Notes: generated from the sequence alone by a model not told the origin. A DNA stretch of 64,000 bases from Candidatus Absconditabacterales bacterium (GCA_025057375.1 JANWWO010000008.1:1-64000); one strand, 5' to 3'; counted from the stretch's first letter, positions 22,679 to 37,168 are shown. Made by a program: numbers and translations.

Positions 22679-22712
22679 ACTGACCGCACGTGACGCGAGT
22701 CAGTTTTTTTTA
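22679..22712 (+). terminator. Rho-independent terminator after the LytM-like gene
   Basis: The outer arms ACTGAC and GTCAGT pair perfectly around a 14-base interior and are followed by eight T's. It lies 40 bases after the LytM-like stop and just before rfbC, so it separates the two transcription units. Confidence 0.75.
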
Positions 22713-22727
22713 TTTTGTGTGTCATCA

Positions 22728-23294
22728 ATGACGTTTGTCTTTTCTTCTACAGCAATTGCTGATTGCATCCTCATACAACCAACAATTTTTGAAGACAAAA
22801 GATGATTTTTTATGGAAACTTACCATGCTGATAAGTTTGCCCAGTGATGAATCACCACGACCTTTATCCAAGATAATCACAGCAAATCCAAAGCAGGCGT
22901 CCTCAGATGACTCCACTTCCAGACACAACATTCGCAAGCCAAACTCGTCAGAGTCACACGCTGAGCCGTCCTTGATATTGTACTCGACTGTAGAGTATGA
23001 TCACCATCGTATGAACAACACATTATCGTCGAGCTCAATGAAACCAACAAACACCAGCTCTTTATCCCCAAAGGATGCGCACATGGGTTTCTTACCCTCG
23101 TTGATGATACAGAATTTTTGTACAAATGTGATGATGTTTATGCACCACACTTTGATAGTGGCATCCACTATGCAAGCATTGGTGCTGATCGAGAAAACAT
23201 AAAAAAAACATACTGACTGACTGATTTTATCATCTCACCCAAGGATCAAGGATTACAGACATTTGAAGAGTATAAAAAGCATCCTCTCTTTTAG
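22728..23294 (+). CDS. rfbC: dTDP-4-dehydrorhamnose 3,5-epimerase
   Basis: The 188-residue enzyme carries out the third step of dTDP-L-rhamnose synthesis. Family landmarks occur in order: 'IFEDKRGFFMETY', 'FIQDNHSKSKAGVLRGLHFQ' with the catalytic region His, 'KLVRVTRGAVLDIVLDCR', 'QLFIPKGCAHGF' and 'EFLYKCDDVYAP'. UGA encodes the Gly in RGFF, VLRGLH and TRGAV, all conserved glycines. Length is normal. It starts 24 bases past the preceding terminator's stem and ends 13 bases before rfbD, so rfbC-rfbD form an operon. Confidence 0.95.
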
Positions 23295-23307
23295 ATTTTC
23301 TTATTGA

Positions 23308-24183
23308 ATGAATAAAACTATCCTCATCACAGGCAGCAATGGAATGCTTGGAACCACGTTTCGTCAACACCAACTTCTTGAAGATCGCTGATACAAAGTC
23401 ATCTATACAAATCGCAATATGCTGGATATTACTAACCTCAGTGAATGTCATTCGTTTTTTGCATCCAACCATATCCACACAATCATCAACTGTGCTGCGT
23501 ATACTAATGTCGAAAAAGCTGAAGATGAAGAAAAAATACCCAATTATCAAGTCAATACTCTCTGATCGACCAATCTGGCACTATGTGCAGCACAACATAA
23601 CATTCGCCTTATTCATATAAGTACAGATTATGTTTTTGACGGGTCTCGTATCGACGGCAATAATGAAAACGATACCTGCTGACCACTCAACCACTATGGG
23701 CTTGCAAAATGGTTAGGTGAAGAAAACATACTCCGCATCTGTGGTAACCATGGAACAATCGTGAGAACAAGTTGGCTCTATGGAGGATGAAAAGAATTCA
23801 AAAACTTTGTCAATACAATGCTCCTACTCTGACAAACCAAACCTGAACTGCGTGTGATCGATGATCAGCGATGAGCCCCAACGTACACAGGTGATTTGGT
23901 GCATGCTATTACTGAGCTTATCCAAAGGAATACGTTTGATCAACCAACCTATCACTTCTGCAACCATACGCCTGAATGAGGAATCACATGGTATGATTTT
24001 GCACAACAAATATTTTTATTGACGCAGAATTCCATTCCAGTTCATCCAATTCCAAGTTCTGACTACCCGACCAAAGCTATTCGTCCTCGTCATAGCCATC
24101 TGATCAATAATAGTAATATCATCCTTCCTGATCGAAAAAACGGACTCCAGACCTATCTCACATCACTACAAGTAATAACATAA
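23308..24183 (+). CDS. rfbD: dTDP-4-dehydrorhamnose reductase
   Basis: The 291-residue short-chain-type reductase makes dTDP-L-rhamnose using NAD(P)H. The N-terminal 'ILITGSNGMLGTTF' is the Rossmann GxxGxxG loop. 'INCAAYTNVEKAEDE', 'ISTDYVFDG' and 'NHYGLAKWLGE' (the YxxxK pair) follow, then 'IVRTSWLYGG'. UGA glycines occur in SWLYGG and elsewhere. It lies 13 bases after rfbC. The C-terminus 'RPRHSHL' region is typical of RfbD. Product would feed a rhamnosyl glycan on the cell surface or S-layer. Confidence 0.95.
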
Positions 24184-24224
24184 GAAAAACGCAATCGTAT
24201 CATTTTTTATCCTCACGCTGAACG

Positions 24225-24786
24225 ATGCTTCCTCCAATGCGTTATTTGCCTGCTGCAATATCTACAACAGACAATCGACACAAAAGCCTCAAAAATGAGC
24301 CCATCCGATCACACTATCCTATTCGTCTCTTCGGTAAAACACTTATGCACCCAGAACTCGTGAGCTTTGCAGCAGATGCAGGCTATCGCTATACATATTC
24401 ACAAACTACCCTTATATGAACATGACGACCAACTATCCTTCTTCCTCTCAAACAATTCATTCATAGAATATACTCCCTCTCGCCAACTTCTGTTCTCTGC
24501 AATCGATACCGTGATGAAAATGATAGGCATGGGACGACATGCCGATGACGAACCTAAATTATGACCTGATCCCGTGATTGTGTCGATGAGTGTTGGTGAG
24601 AGCAGAACTCTCTGATGCAAACATAAAAAATACCGTGACTGACGCATCGCCTCACCTTACATTAATGGTAACATTGTAAGTATGGAGCAAGGCTGTCAAC
24701 GTGATCTACTGCATTACATCCCCAAAACAAAAAAAACAATCAATGCAAGAATTAATCTCACATGGAGAACACTAATAATGAGATAA
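24225..24786 (+). pseudogene. AlkB-like 2OG-Fe(II) dioxygenase, frameshifted
   Basis: The first frame (ATG 24225) encodes 'MLPPMRYLPAA' through 'SVLCNRYRDENDR', the AlkB nucleotide-binding entry. Near 24520 the family pattern jumps by one base into another frame: 'IGMGRHADDEPKLGP' contains the iron-binding HxD, then 'VSMSVGESRTL', 'LLHYIPKT' with the second His, and 'RINLTWR' with the 2-oxoglutarate Arg. All catalytic residues are present across the two frames. Either a real indel has inactivated the gene or the assembly lacks or adds a base. No slippery heptamer in the right phase was seen. AlkB proteins demethylate nucleic acids or hydroxylate tRNA wobble modifications. It sits inside the rhamnose cluster. 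Confidence 0.75.
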
Positions 24787-24845
24787 AAACATAGCATACA
24801 AATCATCATATTTACAAAAAATACAAAAAAATAGGAACGATTATC

Positions 24846-25148
24846 ATGGCAGATTTTTATTTTTGTACACACATCACCATGTCTCCAGTGAAAAATATGT
24901 ACCAGGCATCATCAATCAAACGAATAATCACCACAATGGACGGGGTCCCAGTCTGTAAAGATGATGGACGTATTCTGTGTTTTCTCGATACTGCCTCTTG
25001 TAGATATAATGCCAAAATACGTACATTCAAATACAAACTAAGACACCACTCACGGGGACTCACCAAACACCAATTCTTTCGTGCCCAAAAAGAACGGCAT
25101 GAGCAGTGATATATCTCAATGGGAACACTAGGACGAAAAGGAGACTAA
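24846..25148 (+). CDS. Small hypothetical basic protein
   Basis: The 100-residue frame starts at ATG 24846 and reads through one UGA ('ERHEQGYISMGTLG') to TAA. It has three cysteines ('GVPVCKDDGRILCF' and 'ASCRYN') and a basic C-terminal part ('KIRTFKYKLRHHSRG'), compatible with RNA or DNA binding. No family was recognised. It lies 60 bases after the alkB-like gene and before the rfbB promoter. Confidence 0.5.
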
Positions 25149-25213
25149 CACAATCAACACGTGCACATTCTCTCCTGACCTACAAGCACGGCTTACAACA
25201 AGTATGATACATC

Positions 25214-25243
25214 TTGCTTTTTTGCAAGACACCACGCTATAAG
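25214..25243 (+). promoter_or_regulatory. Candidate promoter for rfbB
   Basis: TTGCTT and TATAAG are separated by 18 bases, 30 bases upstream of the rfbB ATG. A small TCTTGC/GCAAGA inverted repeat overlaps the -35 box and could be an operator, although this is speculative. Confidence 0.4.
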
Positions 25244-25272
25244 GCGATTCATTTTATTTCCCCTCATTTCCT

Positions 25273-26232
25273 ATGTCACAAACTATCCTTATTACCGGCT
25301 GATGCTGATTTATCGGTTCAAACTTTCTCAATCGTTATGTACCTCGCTATCCAGACATCACCTGGATCAATTTGGACGCTTTGACCTATGCAGGCAAACA
25401 AACAAATATCTTGCCAGACATCCAATTAAGTCAGAATTATATTTTTGTTCAGTGCGATATTCGTGATATTAATGCAGTCCGCAAAGTTTATGAAACATAT
25501 CCAATCACTGATTGTATCCATTTTGCAGCGGAGAGTCATGTCGATAATAGTATCAAAAATCCCACTCTTTTTCTGGAAACAAATATCATCGGAACAGCGA
25601 ACTTGCTTAACTGTCATAGAGATTTTGGATGCAAAAGGTTTCATTATATCTCGACGGATGAAGTCTATGGAGATCTTCCCCTTGATCGTCCTGATATCAA
25701 GTTTCTCTACGATACACCACTCCATCCGCACTCTCCCTACTCGACGTCCAAAGCTGGTGGCGATATGCTCGTACAGGCATATGGCAGAACATACGGCCTT
25801 GATTACACAATTTCTCGCTGTAGCAACAATTATGGTCCCAACCAAGATGTCGAAAAACTTATTCCCCGCTCGATTTCTCTCCTCCAATCTGGCCAACAAA
25901 TTCAAATCTATGGCAAGGGAGAAAATGTCAGAGATTGGATCCATGTCGATGATCACAATGATGGTGTATGGACAATTTTTACCAAAGCACCATCATGATC
26001 GATTTATAACCTAGGTGGAAACAATGAAAAAACCAATAACGAGATAGCACAACTTTTATGTCACCTAATGCAAAAAAATCCCACTGACTGGATCACATAT
26101 GTGACAGATAGACCAGGGCATGATCGCAGATACGCGATTGATTATAGCAAGACAACCCAGGATTTGGGGCGAGAACCAAAAATTGTTTTTGAAAAAGGAT
26201 TGGAAGAGACGGTGAAGTGGTATACAACGTAG
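25273..26232 (+). CDS. rfbB: dTDP-glucose 4,6-dehydratase
   Basis: The 319-residue extended short-chain dehydrogenase makes dTDP-4-keto-6-deoxyglucose, the second step toward dTDP-rhamnose. The start 'TILITGGCGFIGSNF' is the NAD-binding GxxGxxG motif. Its second and third glycines are UGA codons, one of the clearest demonstrations of the code here. 'HFAAESHVDNSI', 'ISTDEVYGDL', 'PYSTSKAGGDML' (catalytic YxxxK) and 'NYGPNQDVEKLIP' follow. It is slightly shorter than many homologues. It lies about 1 kb from rfbC-rfbD, separated by the alkB-like gene and a small protein. Confidence 0.96.
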
Positions 26233-26618
26233 AGTTTTGCATACATGTAACCCTTAGTATTGATTTTTTATTTGTTGGTTTGGAGATAAAGCACAACGAA
26301 TGATTGTTTGCTCGTATTGATAAAATACAATACGCTGATTTTGAAAAATCTTGTCTCTACGAAAAGAAACAATAAAATCATAAATATGTTCTCAAATGCT
26401 AACATTGCATACGTGGAAAAACATTTTGGGAAAAGACCATATCCTTATTGCTCGTTATCGAAAAAACAACAAATATGTAAACAGCAAAATCGTCTCTTGT
26501 GTCAAATACCGTAGAAGGCAAGCAAGTTTGACATCGGTATTGCAATATATTATACTTTAACAAAATTCGTAAATCAGAAGAATGCTTGAAGACGCTATAA
26601 GAAAAGATTTTTGAACAT
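26233..26618. other. Intergenic stretch with a possible decayed zinc-ribbon frame
   Basis: No convincing gene is present. A minus-strand frame (26399-26644) contains 'DKCSK' and 'YRCQTC', which faintly recalls the Cys-pair zinc ribbon at the N-terminus of transposases, but the surroundings are too degraded to support it. Confidence 0.3.
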
Positions 26619-26834
26619 TTATCTATAAAGTGTTGAATATGCATACTCTATGCTCATTCTCAACAAACAAAGCAGTGGCAACGTACCATATAGTGAGTAA
26701 CCAAACGAAAACGTGTTGCTTCTCAATTTTTTGGCAAAAAGAATAAAAAATTCCATAACGAGGATCAAAAAAAGAGAAAGCGGAAAATCCACTATGTGTG
26801 CAACAGTAAATCCTACAGAGACCAAACCAATCAT
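26619..26834 (-). CDS. Hypothetical membrane peptide
   Basis: The frame encodes 71 residues with two hydrophobic segments ('VGFTVAHIVDFPLSLF', 'LILVMEFFILF') and a third weaker one ('GTLPLLCLL'). It directly follows the galE remnant on the same strand. It may be the truncated end of a larger membrane protein in this eroding region. No motif was recognised. Confidence 0.3.
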   Translation of the reverse strand: MIGLVSVGFTVAHIVDFPLSLFLILVMEFFILFAKKLRSNTFSFGYSLYGTLPLLCLLRMSIEYAYSTLYR

Positions 26835-26835
26835 G

Positions 26836-27670
26836 CTATCATAGATAATCCCAAAACATAATTACAGTCAATGCATAATCTTTTTTTTTCGTTGACACAA
26901 AGCGGAGCATCCTCTCGATACTCTCATCCAATGATATACCTGGCTTTCGACCCAATTCATTAAATACTTTGATTGTATCAGCAAAAATGTCTGCAATATC
27001 ATTATCTCTCTACGAGGATACACACACAAAAGAATAGATGTGTCTGAAACACCGAAACACAGCATCAATCATCCTAAAAACGGATATGCCTTGCCCGGGC
27101 CCTACGTTATAGAGATAACATTATAACTAATAATATTTAGTCTAAGCAAAAATTATATCACTGACACAAATCAAAAAACCTCACTATAATCGCTTAATCC
27201 AGAAACATCATAGATGAAATAATCATCATCAAAAACACGAACATGATCATATCGCATGAAACAACACCAAAAATGTAAGGAAAGAGATTATTGGCAATAA
27301 CACGAGGAACTTCTCCGAGCAACCCCAAGGCATGAGCACCTATTAAATTAAAATAACGAAGATAAATTACCGATAATCAAGCATATTTTACATAATCTTC
27401 ACACATACGCTCAACAAAACACTTCGTTATACCATAAGAATTGGTCGTTGCGCCACACGGAGAGTTTTCGTCAAGAAGAAAATACTGAAAGGTCCCAATA
27501 CACAGTACACGATAAAGAAAAAATAATAAATCTGCACTCATACGCAAGTATCTTATTGACTAAAACAACGAATCCATTACTATTGTTCGTACAATAACGA
27601 CTAGGTTCCTGACAGCTTTCTCATACTGCTTTGAGTGCAGCAAAATGAAAAACAGCATCGATAGAATATA
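26836..27670 (-). pseudogene. UDP-glucose 4-epimerase (galE) pseudogene
   Basis: Recognisable GalE segments occur in order on the minus strand but in different frames and interrupted by TAA and TAG. They are 'DAVFHFAALKAVGES' (NAD-domain strand), 'IIFSLSCTVY', 'TNSYGITKCFVERM' (the catalytic YxxxK), '[13 protein letters not shown]', '[16 protein letters not shown]' and the C-terminal 'ADTIKVFNELGRKPG'. The N-terminal glycine-rich loop is missing: the remnant begins right beside the rRNA terminator. The gene is clearly inactivated by truncation plus several indels. Its loss may mean that UDP-galactose conversion is absent or done elsewhere. Confidence 0.8.
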
Positions 27671-27673
27671 AAG

Positions 27674-27706
27674 AAAAAAAATAAAAAACTACCCTAGATA
27701 GGGCAG
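27674..27706 (-). terminator. Rho-independent terminator downstream of 16S rRNA
   Basis: Read on the minus strand, a 9-bp stem (ACTGCCCTA with TAGGGTAGT, one G-U pair) is followed by an unbroken T run and then more T-rich sequence. It lies about 90 bases past the 16S 3' end, so transcription of the rRNA unit probably stops here. Confidence 0.7.
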
Positions 27707-27738
27707 TCTTTTTGGTCAAACTATACTATATATTGTAT

Positions 27739-27758
27739 AAGAGACAATCAATAATTTT
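27739..27758. repeat. 3' arm of the pre-16S processing stem
   Basis: This 20-base segment is the exact inverse complement of 29271-29290 on the other side of 16S. Beyond it the flanks (ACTATACTA-like) also pair partly. The two arms would close a long stem looping out the 16S precursor, the usual RNase III substrate. Confidence 0.85.
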
Positions 27759-27793
27759 GATACAGTATTCAAAGTAGATAAAGAAATATAGAA

Positions 27794-29270
<1,477 letters not shown>

Positions 29271-29290
29271 AAAATTATTGATTGTCTCTT
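29271..29290. repeat. 5' arm of the pre-16S processing stem
   Basis: This segment is the exact 20-base inverse complement of 27739-27758. It lies directly at the 16S 5' end, inside the 5S-16S spacer. Confidence 0.85.
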
Positions 29291-29348
29291 ATAAAAGACA
29301 TAGTATAGTAAAGAACAAACAACATTCTCATAAGGTGACATCAATTTA

Positions 29349-29453
29349 CTTTCCCACCCCTAAAGGGGGCAGTATCATCAACTATTGTACGTTTTACTTC
29401 TGAGTTCGGAATGGGATCAGGTAGGTCCATACAATACATAGATATCACCATAA
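29349..29453 (-). rRNA. 5S ribosomal RNA
   Basis: On the minus strand the segment reads TGGTGATATC at its 5' end, then CCTGATCCCATTCCGAACTCAG and GATGATACTGCCCCC at the expected spacings. The ends CCCTTTAGGGGTGGG form the last helix. It lies between 23S (upstream) and 16S (downstream), not at the end of the operon. Confidence 0.93.
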
Positions 29454-29477
29454 AAGAATGGCATATACCAAAAGAAA

Positions 29478-29491
29478 CATATATATTTTTG
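29478..29491. repeat. 3' arm of the pre-23S processing stem
   Basis: The 14 bases CATATATATTTTTG are exactly inverse-complementary to 32404-32417 before the 23S 5' end, and the neighbouring bases (ACAATAAT against ATTATTGT) extend the pairing. Confidence 0.8.
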
Positions 29492-29499
29492 AACAATAA

Positions 29500-32396
<2,897 letters not shown>

Positions 32397-32403
32397 TTAT
32401 TGT

Positions 32404-32417
32404 CAAAAATATATATG
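32404..32417. repeat. 5' arm of the pre-23S processing stem
   Basis: This segment is the exact inverse complement of 29478-29491, just upstream of the 23S 5' end. Confidence 0.8.
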
Positions 32418-32705
32418 TTTATCTTGGTAAAGAACATAAGAATGCTAGGAAACAAATCCTATCATTCTTTATTATCTGAAAGTATCATATACATACTTTT
32501 CATCAATCTGGGAAAGAGACTATATATTTTTTTTAGAATTGCAAGAGAAAATGACACAAAATGACATTGGTAAGCAAAAACAAAGATATGACCTATTATT
32601 GAAGTCTTACTGTATAGATCAAAAAACATAACCAACGATATACCCATATGCGTCCTTTTTATTAGGAATAATATGGATAAGTAAAAAAACACACAATAAC
32701 ACATA

Positions 32706-33680
32706 TTAAAACGGGAAAATAATCCTCGTAGATAAAAATGTTGAATATTTAGCAAAAGCAGCAAATGGAATAAGACGAGACTCATCAAAAGAAAAATCAT
32801 ATGATCAATAATGTGTCGAATAACGAAAAGGCAAGACATAAGAACAAAACTGCTGCAAACGCGCCTGTAGCACATCAATAAGCATTCTTATACGCACTCA
32901 TCATCAACACAAAACTATATCATACCCGAAACAAATAAATGAATTCATCCACCCAATCCACTGTCATACAATAAATTCTGCAATAGAAAGAAAAATCTCA
33001 GGCCCAGCTCCTGAAAGACGTCAATCAAGGACATCTTCAAAAAGAATTCATTGTTCATCACACATGGTAGCTATATGAGACCATCACAAATTGATACTAT
33101 AGGATTCACGATAAGTAGACTGATGAATAGTAATCAACTGAGCCATATCTTCATAAATACAAAAAACATGAAAATTAGGTTTTCCCAGTAAAGAAGAAAA
33201 AAAATTACTAACAAAAAAACTTTTTGGAAAGAAAGGAAGAGTGCGCCAATGGATGGGAAGTGCAGATAAACGCGAACGTAACTGACTATTTCATGCAAGA
33301 CAAATAATACGAAAAAATCATGAACCAGAATATCCCAAAGGGGACTGACGAAATACTCAATCTACCAATGCTGTATCAATATACCACATTCCACAACCAC
33401 GCAATACGTCAGCATATCATTGATTAAAAAGGGAATCACACACAAATGAACGAACAGATTCTTTATCCCACTGACGTCAAACAGGATCATGACATACCAC
33501 AGGGAAAACATTATAAAACAAATCATCGAACAATAAAAGATCAGGAAGATCTTGTCATTCATACTTAACATAATCCAAAAATCATCAATGGTACAAACGA
33601 TTTCTTGCAAATGTTTCATCAAAATCCCACACATGAATCTCATTATGAAGAAACGATCAATGTTCAACAAGAATACGCAT
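32706..33680 (-). CDS. PilM-like actin-fold pilus assembly protein (tentative)
   Basis: A 324-residue frame appears only with UGA=Gly, and a standard scan shows nothing but wrong-frame shadows here. It starts 'MRILVEHGSFLHNEIHV' and contains 'NFHVFCIYEDMAQLITIH' followed by 'YRESYSINLGWSHI'. That strand-turn-strand pattern resembles the phosphate-2 region of actin-like PilM proteins. A late 'AEFIVGQWIGW' helix follows. It lies 24 bases after a prepilin gene on the same strand, the classical neighbourhood for PilM. The overall similarity is weak, so the coding call is firmer than the name. Confidence 0.65.
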
Positions 33681-33704
33681 AGCGAGGATAAGAAAGATAA
33701 AACA

Positions 33705-34175
33705 TTATTCACACTGATAAAGCCAACATGTTTTTGGCACAATACGAAAACAAAATGAATGAGAAGGATATACAAGATAAAGAAACACCCCAGGACTTAT
33801 AAGAGAACAAGAATGTGTCAGTGGTGATAGTGTTCGTTCTAACTTAGACCCAACCGATCAACTCAATTGAAAATATCATCAATGTGACGAACTCCGAACA
33901 CTCTCATACACTCACGAAGCAAAAAAACGACGACGCATCGATCATCCAGTTCCATCGAGGAGAAATTGTAGTCATGTAAATATATGACCAGACAGAGAAT
34001 TGGTCATACTCGCTTGTCTTGCAGCATCATGATATCGGGAAAGAAAAGAAGAAACATCTTGCCTGACCCTAGTGGCTGCTATTCTTGATCGATCAAGTGA
34101 AACTCAAATTGTCGCAATTGTTGCAATAATAACAATCACAACAACTATCTCAATCAAGGTAAATCCTGCCTTCAT
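33705..34175 (-). CDS. Type IV prepilin / pseudopilin (GspH-like)
   Basis: The 156-residue protein starts 'MKAGFTLIEIVVVIVIIA', the canonical prepilin leader with Gly before FTLIE and Glu at +5. Residues 35-60 ('RVRQDVSSFLSRYHDAA') form the helical spine. The globular domain is rich in UGA glycines ('LDGTGGSMRRR'). Two or more cysteines near the end ('THSCSLI', 'KTCWLYQC') may form disulfides. Short and GspH/FimT-like, it is probably a minor pilin. It precedes the PilM-like gene. Confidence 0.88.
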
Positions 34176-34201
34176 CAAAATGATAAAAATAAAAAATAAT
34201 C

Positions 34202-34474
34202 CTATTCTCTGACATATCAAAAAAACATCGCTCAGCAATACAGACTCACCAAGAAAAACAATAGACCACAATTCTCAATACAACAACTCAGGTTGTACAA
34301 TATCTTATCATGATTGTTGTAATACGCAACTGCAACAAACAACATCATTACTAGTATAGAACAAAAAAAAACTATTGCAAGCATAAATGACCCGATGTCA
34401 GATCCTTGACTATGGGTAAATAATGAGAATACAAAAAAACACAAGACGATGCTTGCGTACCAATCTGTTAACAA
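34202..34474 (-). CDS. Small three-helix membrane protein
   Basis: The 90-residue frame has hydrophobic segments around 'ASIVLCFFVFSLF', 'FMLAIVFFCSILVMMLF' and 'LLFFLVSLYC', and one late UGA pair before TAG. No ATG lies at the start; a TTG at 34474, 5 bases past the stop of the upstream regulator gene, is the best candidate. Function unknown. Confidence 0.45.
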
Positions 34475-34479
34475 AAATG

Positions 34480-35622
34480 TTATTTCTGTGATTGAATATA
34501 GGCCTTGAATTGGGCTTCATCCATTCATTTGATTTCAGATTTGATAACATACACTCATTTTTCTATTCTCTCAAAAACATTTTTATATTTTTGAAGATTA
34601 AGAATGATAGTATTAGGTAAAACAAGCTTATCTTTACTCATTTCCCTTCAAATTTCTTTGACTGTCATCGGTCTTCAAAATGCCTTGAGAATTCTAAACA
34701 ATACCTCTACAACAGTTCATCCTTTATATCACCACTCAGCAAGGCCATAGGTACCTAGTCATAAATTAACAAAAATGGTATTATTCTTGACCAATTCGTT
34801 GTGGACCGTACTAACTTTGATTTTCTTTTTTGGAAAAAATTTCATAACGGCAGCAGGCAATTTCTCAAAATGCATCGGTTCTTTAAGTTTTCTCATTGTA
34901 TACAAAAGCTTCATTTTAATGGTTTTGGGATTCACATCTGTAAATGTATCAAGTCATACTTTCCCATCAAAGACGACAATTCATCTAATAAGCGGCAAAA
35001 AAGAAGTATAAAACTTATCATTTCTCAAAAAATGTACATCAGGATAGGAACGAGTATAGGTAGATTTGAGACTATCAACACATTCATAAATTGACTGAGA
35101 TTCTCCCCTAGACAGAAAAAATGACGAAACATTAACAGCGATATGCGTCAGCAAATCTTCATACAAAGGATCCAAATAGAAAGCAGTATCAATATACTTA
35201 TTTCTCTTCAAATAACTAAGATCAAAATCAGATACGATAATCAATCTTATTTCTTCTTGACTAAAAGATGATATTTTTGCATTATACAGATTCATTATCA
35301 AGGCATCTTCTCCCATAATTCATCACGCTTCCACAACCGTTTTTTTTGCAAGATCAAGCAATCAAGCATATCTATCATTACCCACAAGTAATCTTCTAAA
35401 TCTCATCAAAGCCTGAGCTTCTATCTGCCTCATTCTTTCTCTCGTAAGACCATAATCATACCCAATACGCTGGAGTGGTTCTGGCTTTACGCCACCCAAT
35501 CAAAATTTTCTTACAAGAACAAGTTGTTCTTTGAGCTTACAATACTGCAAAACATCATACACTGCACAAGTTTCTACAGCTTTCATACGCAACACATCTT
35601 TCTCAATGAGCGTAAATGGCAT
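34480..35622 (-). CDS. Sigma-70 region 4-like regulator with HARE-type winged helices
   Basis: The 380-residue protein has an N-terminal helix-turn-helix, 'GYDYGLTRERMRQIEAQ' at about residues 54-70, matching the DNA-binding region 4 of sigma-70 (the -35 recognition helix). The C-terminal 150 residues hold two winged-helix units of the HARE-HTH/RpoE-delta kind ('GTYGLAEWGYKGG' at the wing of the first, 'FGRPMTVKEIGREM' in the second). Sigma regions 2 and 3 are absent, so it cannot act as an ordinary sigma factor. It more likely modulates RNA polymerase. A dozen UGA codons encode the wing glycines. It heads a run with the prepilin and PilM-like genes. Confidence 0.8.
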
Positions 35623-35885
35623 CGTTAAAAATGATTAAAAACTAAAAGAATATATCATCGCCACCACAAAGAAACATCCTTGCTATGGATAAAAAATAAA
35701 AACTTTTATCTCCTCATCGCAAAACATATTTTTTATAGGAATCTATATTTTAATGTCAATAGGAAAGAGGATATGTGATACAAAACGGCTCATGATCAAG
35801 CATCCATCGCATCAAGTGTCAGCAACGATTGTTGACTCAACACAATAAGTCAAGAAAATATATACAGCACATCTCACCGCTATCT
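35623..35885. other. Intergenic region
   Basis: AT-rich spacer between the divergent regulator gene and a small plus-strand frame. It presumably contains the regulator's promoter on the minus strand, but I see no clear consensus. Confidence 0.3.
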
Positions 35886-36008
35886 ATGTCTTTACAACAA
35901 AGATCCAAAAAAAGACGACCATACGAGCATGACAACAAATTAGAACATCACAAAGAAAGATACAACAACATTGGAAAAAGGCTCTACAATGATTGACGCA
36001 AAAGATAG
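35886..36008 (+). CDS. Possible 40-residue basic peptide
   Basis: ATG at 35886 opens 'MSLQQRSKKRRPYEHDN' and continues through one UGA glycine ('RLYNDGRKR') to TAG. It is highly basic and could bind RNA. It is short, so the evidence is composition only. Confidence 0.35.
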
Positions 36009-36062
36009 CACTTAAATCAGTTTTTTTTAAAACAAAACATACGACACAGCGCCTACAATATC

Positions 36063-37115
36063 CTAATCAGTTTGTTCCTCATCATGTGCCTGCAAAACAA
36101 CATTTTCATCATATACCTTTTCCCCCGACCTCATTGCTCTAATTTTTTCTCTAATATGCTTTTCCAACGTATCTCTTCCCTTTGTATCTGATGCCAAAAA
36201 CTCGATAACCTTTTCTTTTCCCTGAAATTTTTGGTCTCCAAAAGAATAGAAAGCACCGGCTCTCGTAATCAAACCCAACAAAAGTCATGCCTCAACGATA
36301 TCAGTTGACTTATCAATACCTTTTGCCCACATAATTCTTACGTCAGCTTTTTTAAAAGGAGCAAAAATTTTATTTTTTTTGGTCGTAATCTTACAGATAA
36401 TTCATGTATCTTCTTTGTTTTCAGAAACAGTTTCTCATTTTCTTGTCTCGATTCTTTGGGATGCAAAAAATCTCAAAGCATTTCACCCCGGCGTTGTTTC
36501 TGGATTACCATACAAAACACCAATCTTCATCCTGATTTGATTAATAAAGATACAAGATGTCCCTGTTTTTGCAAGAACAGATGTCAACTTTCTTAATCAT
36601 TGCGACATCATTCTCGCCTGTAATCCCATAAAACTATCTCCCATATCTCCTTCCACTTCTGCCCTCGGAACCAAAGCAGCAACAGAATCAACAACAATAA
36701 GCTTCACCACTCATGTTTTTGCTAATTCTTCAGCAATCTGCAACGCTTGTTCTCAATCATTTGGTTGAGAAAGAAGAAGATTATCAATATCTACTCACAA
36801 CTTACGAGCATAGACTGGATCAAGCGCATGCTCAGCATCAATCAAGGCAGCAATGCCTCCACTCGCCTGAACAGATGCAATAGCATGTAAAGCTAGAGTA
36901 GTCTTTCCTGACGATTCTGGCCCATAAAGCTCAATCACTCTTCCTTCAGGATATCATCACCCCAGAATCAAGTCAAGAATATATGATCATGAATGGAAAG
37001 TATTGACTTGTCCAATTGTTGCATTATCCCCCATTCTGATCAATGCTCATTTTCAAAATTGTTTTTCAATGTTTTTGAGGGCTTCTTGTAAAAGTTGCTG
37101 TTGAGGAGAGGTCAT
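36063..37115 (-). CDS. recA: Recombinase RecA
   Basis: The 350-residue strand-exchange protein has Walker A '[12 protein letters not shown]', preceded by '[16 protein letters not shown]' in which consecutive UGA codons encode two conserved glycines. '[17 protein letters not shown]' and '[14 protein letters not shown]' (Walker B) follow, then '[15 protein letters not shown]', '[10 protein letters not shown]' with 'GGNAL', and the acidic C-terminus 'HDEEQTD'. Length is typical. It is divergently arranged with the large secreted-protein gene, and its own promoter was not obvious. Confidence 0.98.
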
Positions 37116-37168
37116 ATAAGTCACAAAATAAATAAAACGATAGCGCATGCATTGTACAAATAAAAAAT

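Noticed and set aside
24500-24540. Programmed frameshift in the AlkB-like gene
   Set aside because: No X-XXY-YYZ heptamer in phase and no reason for regulation.
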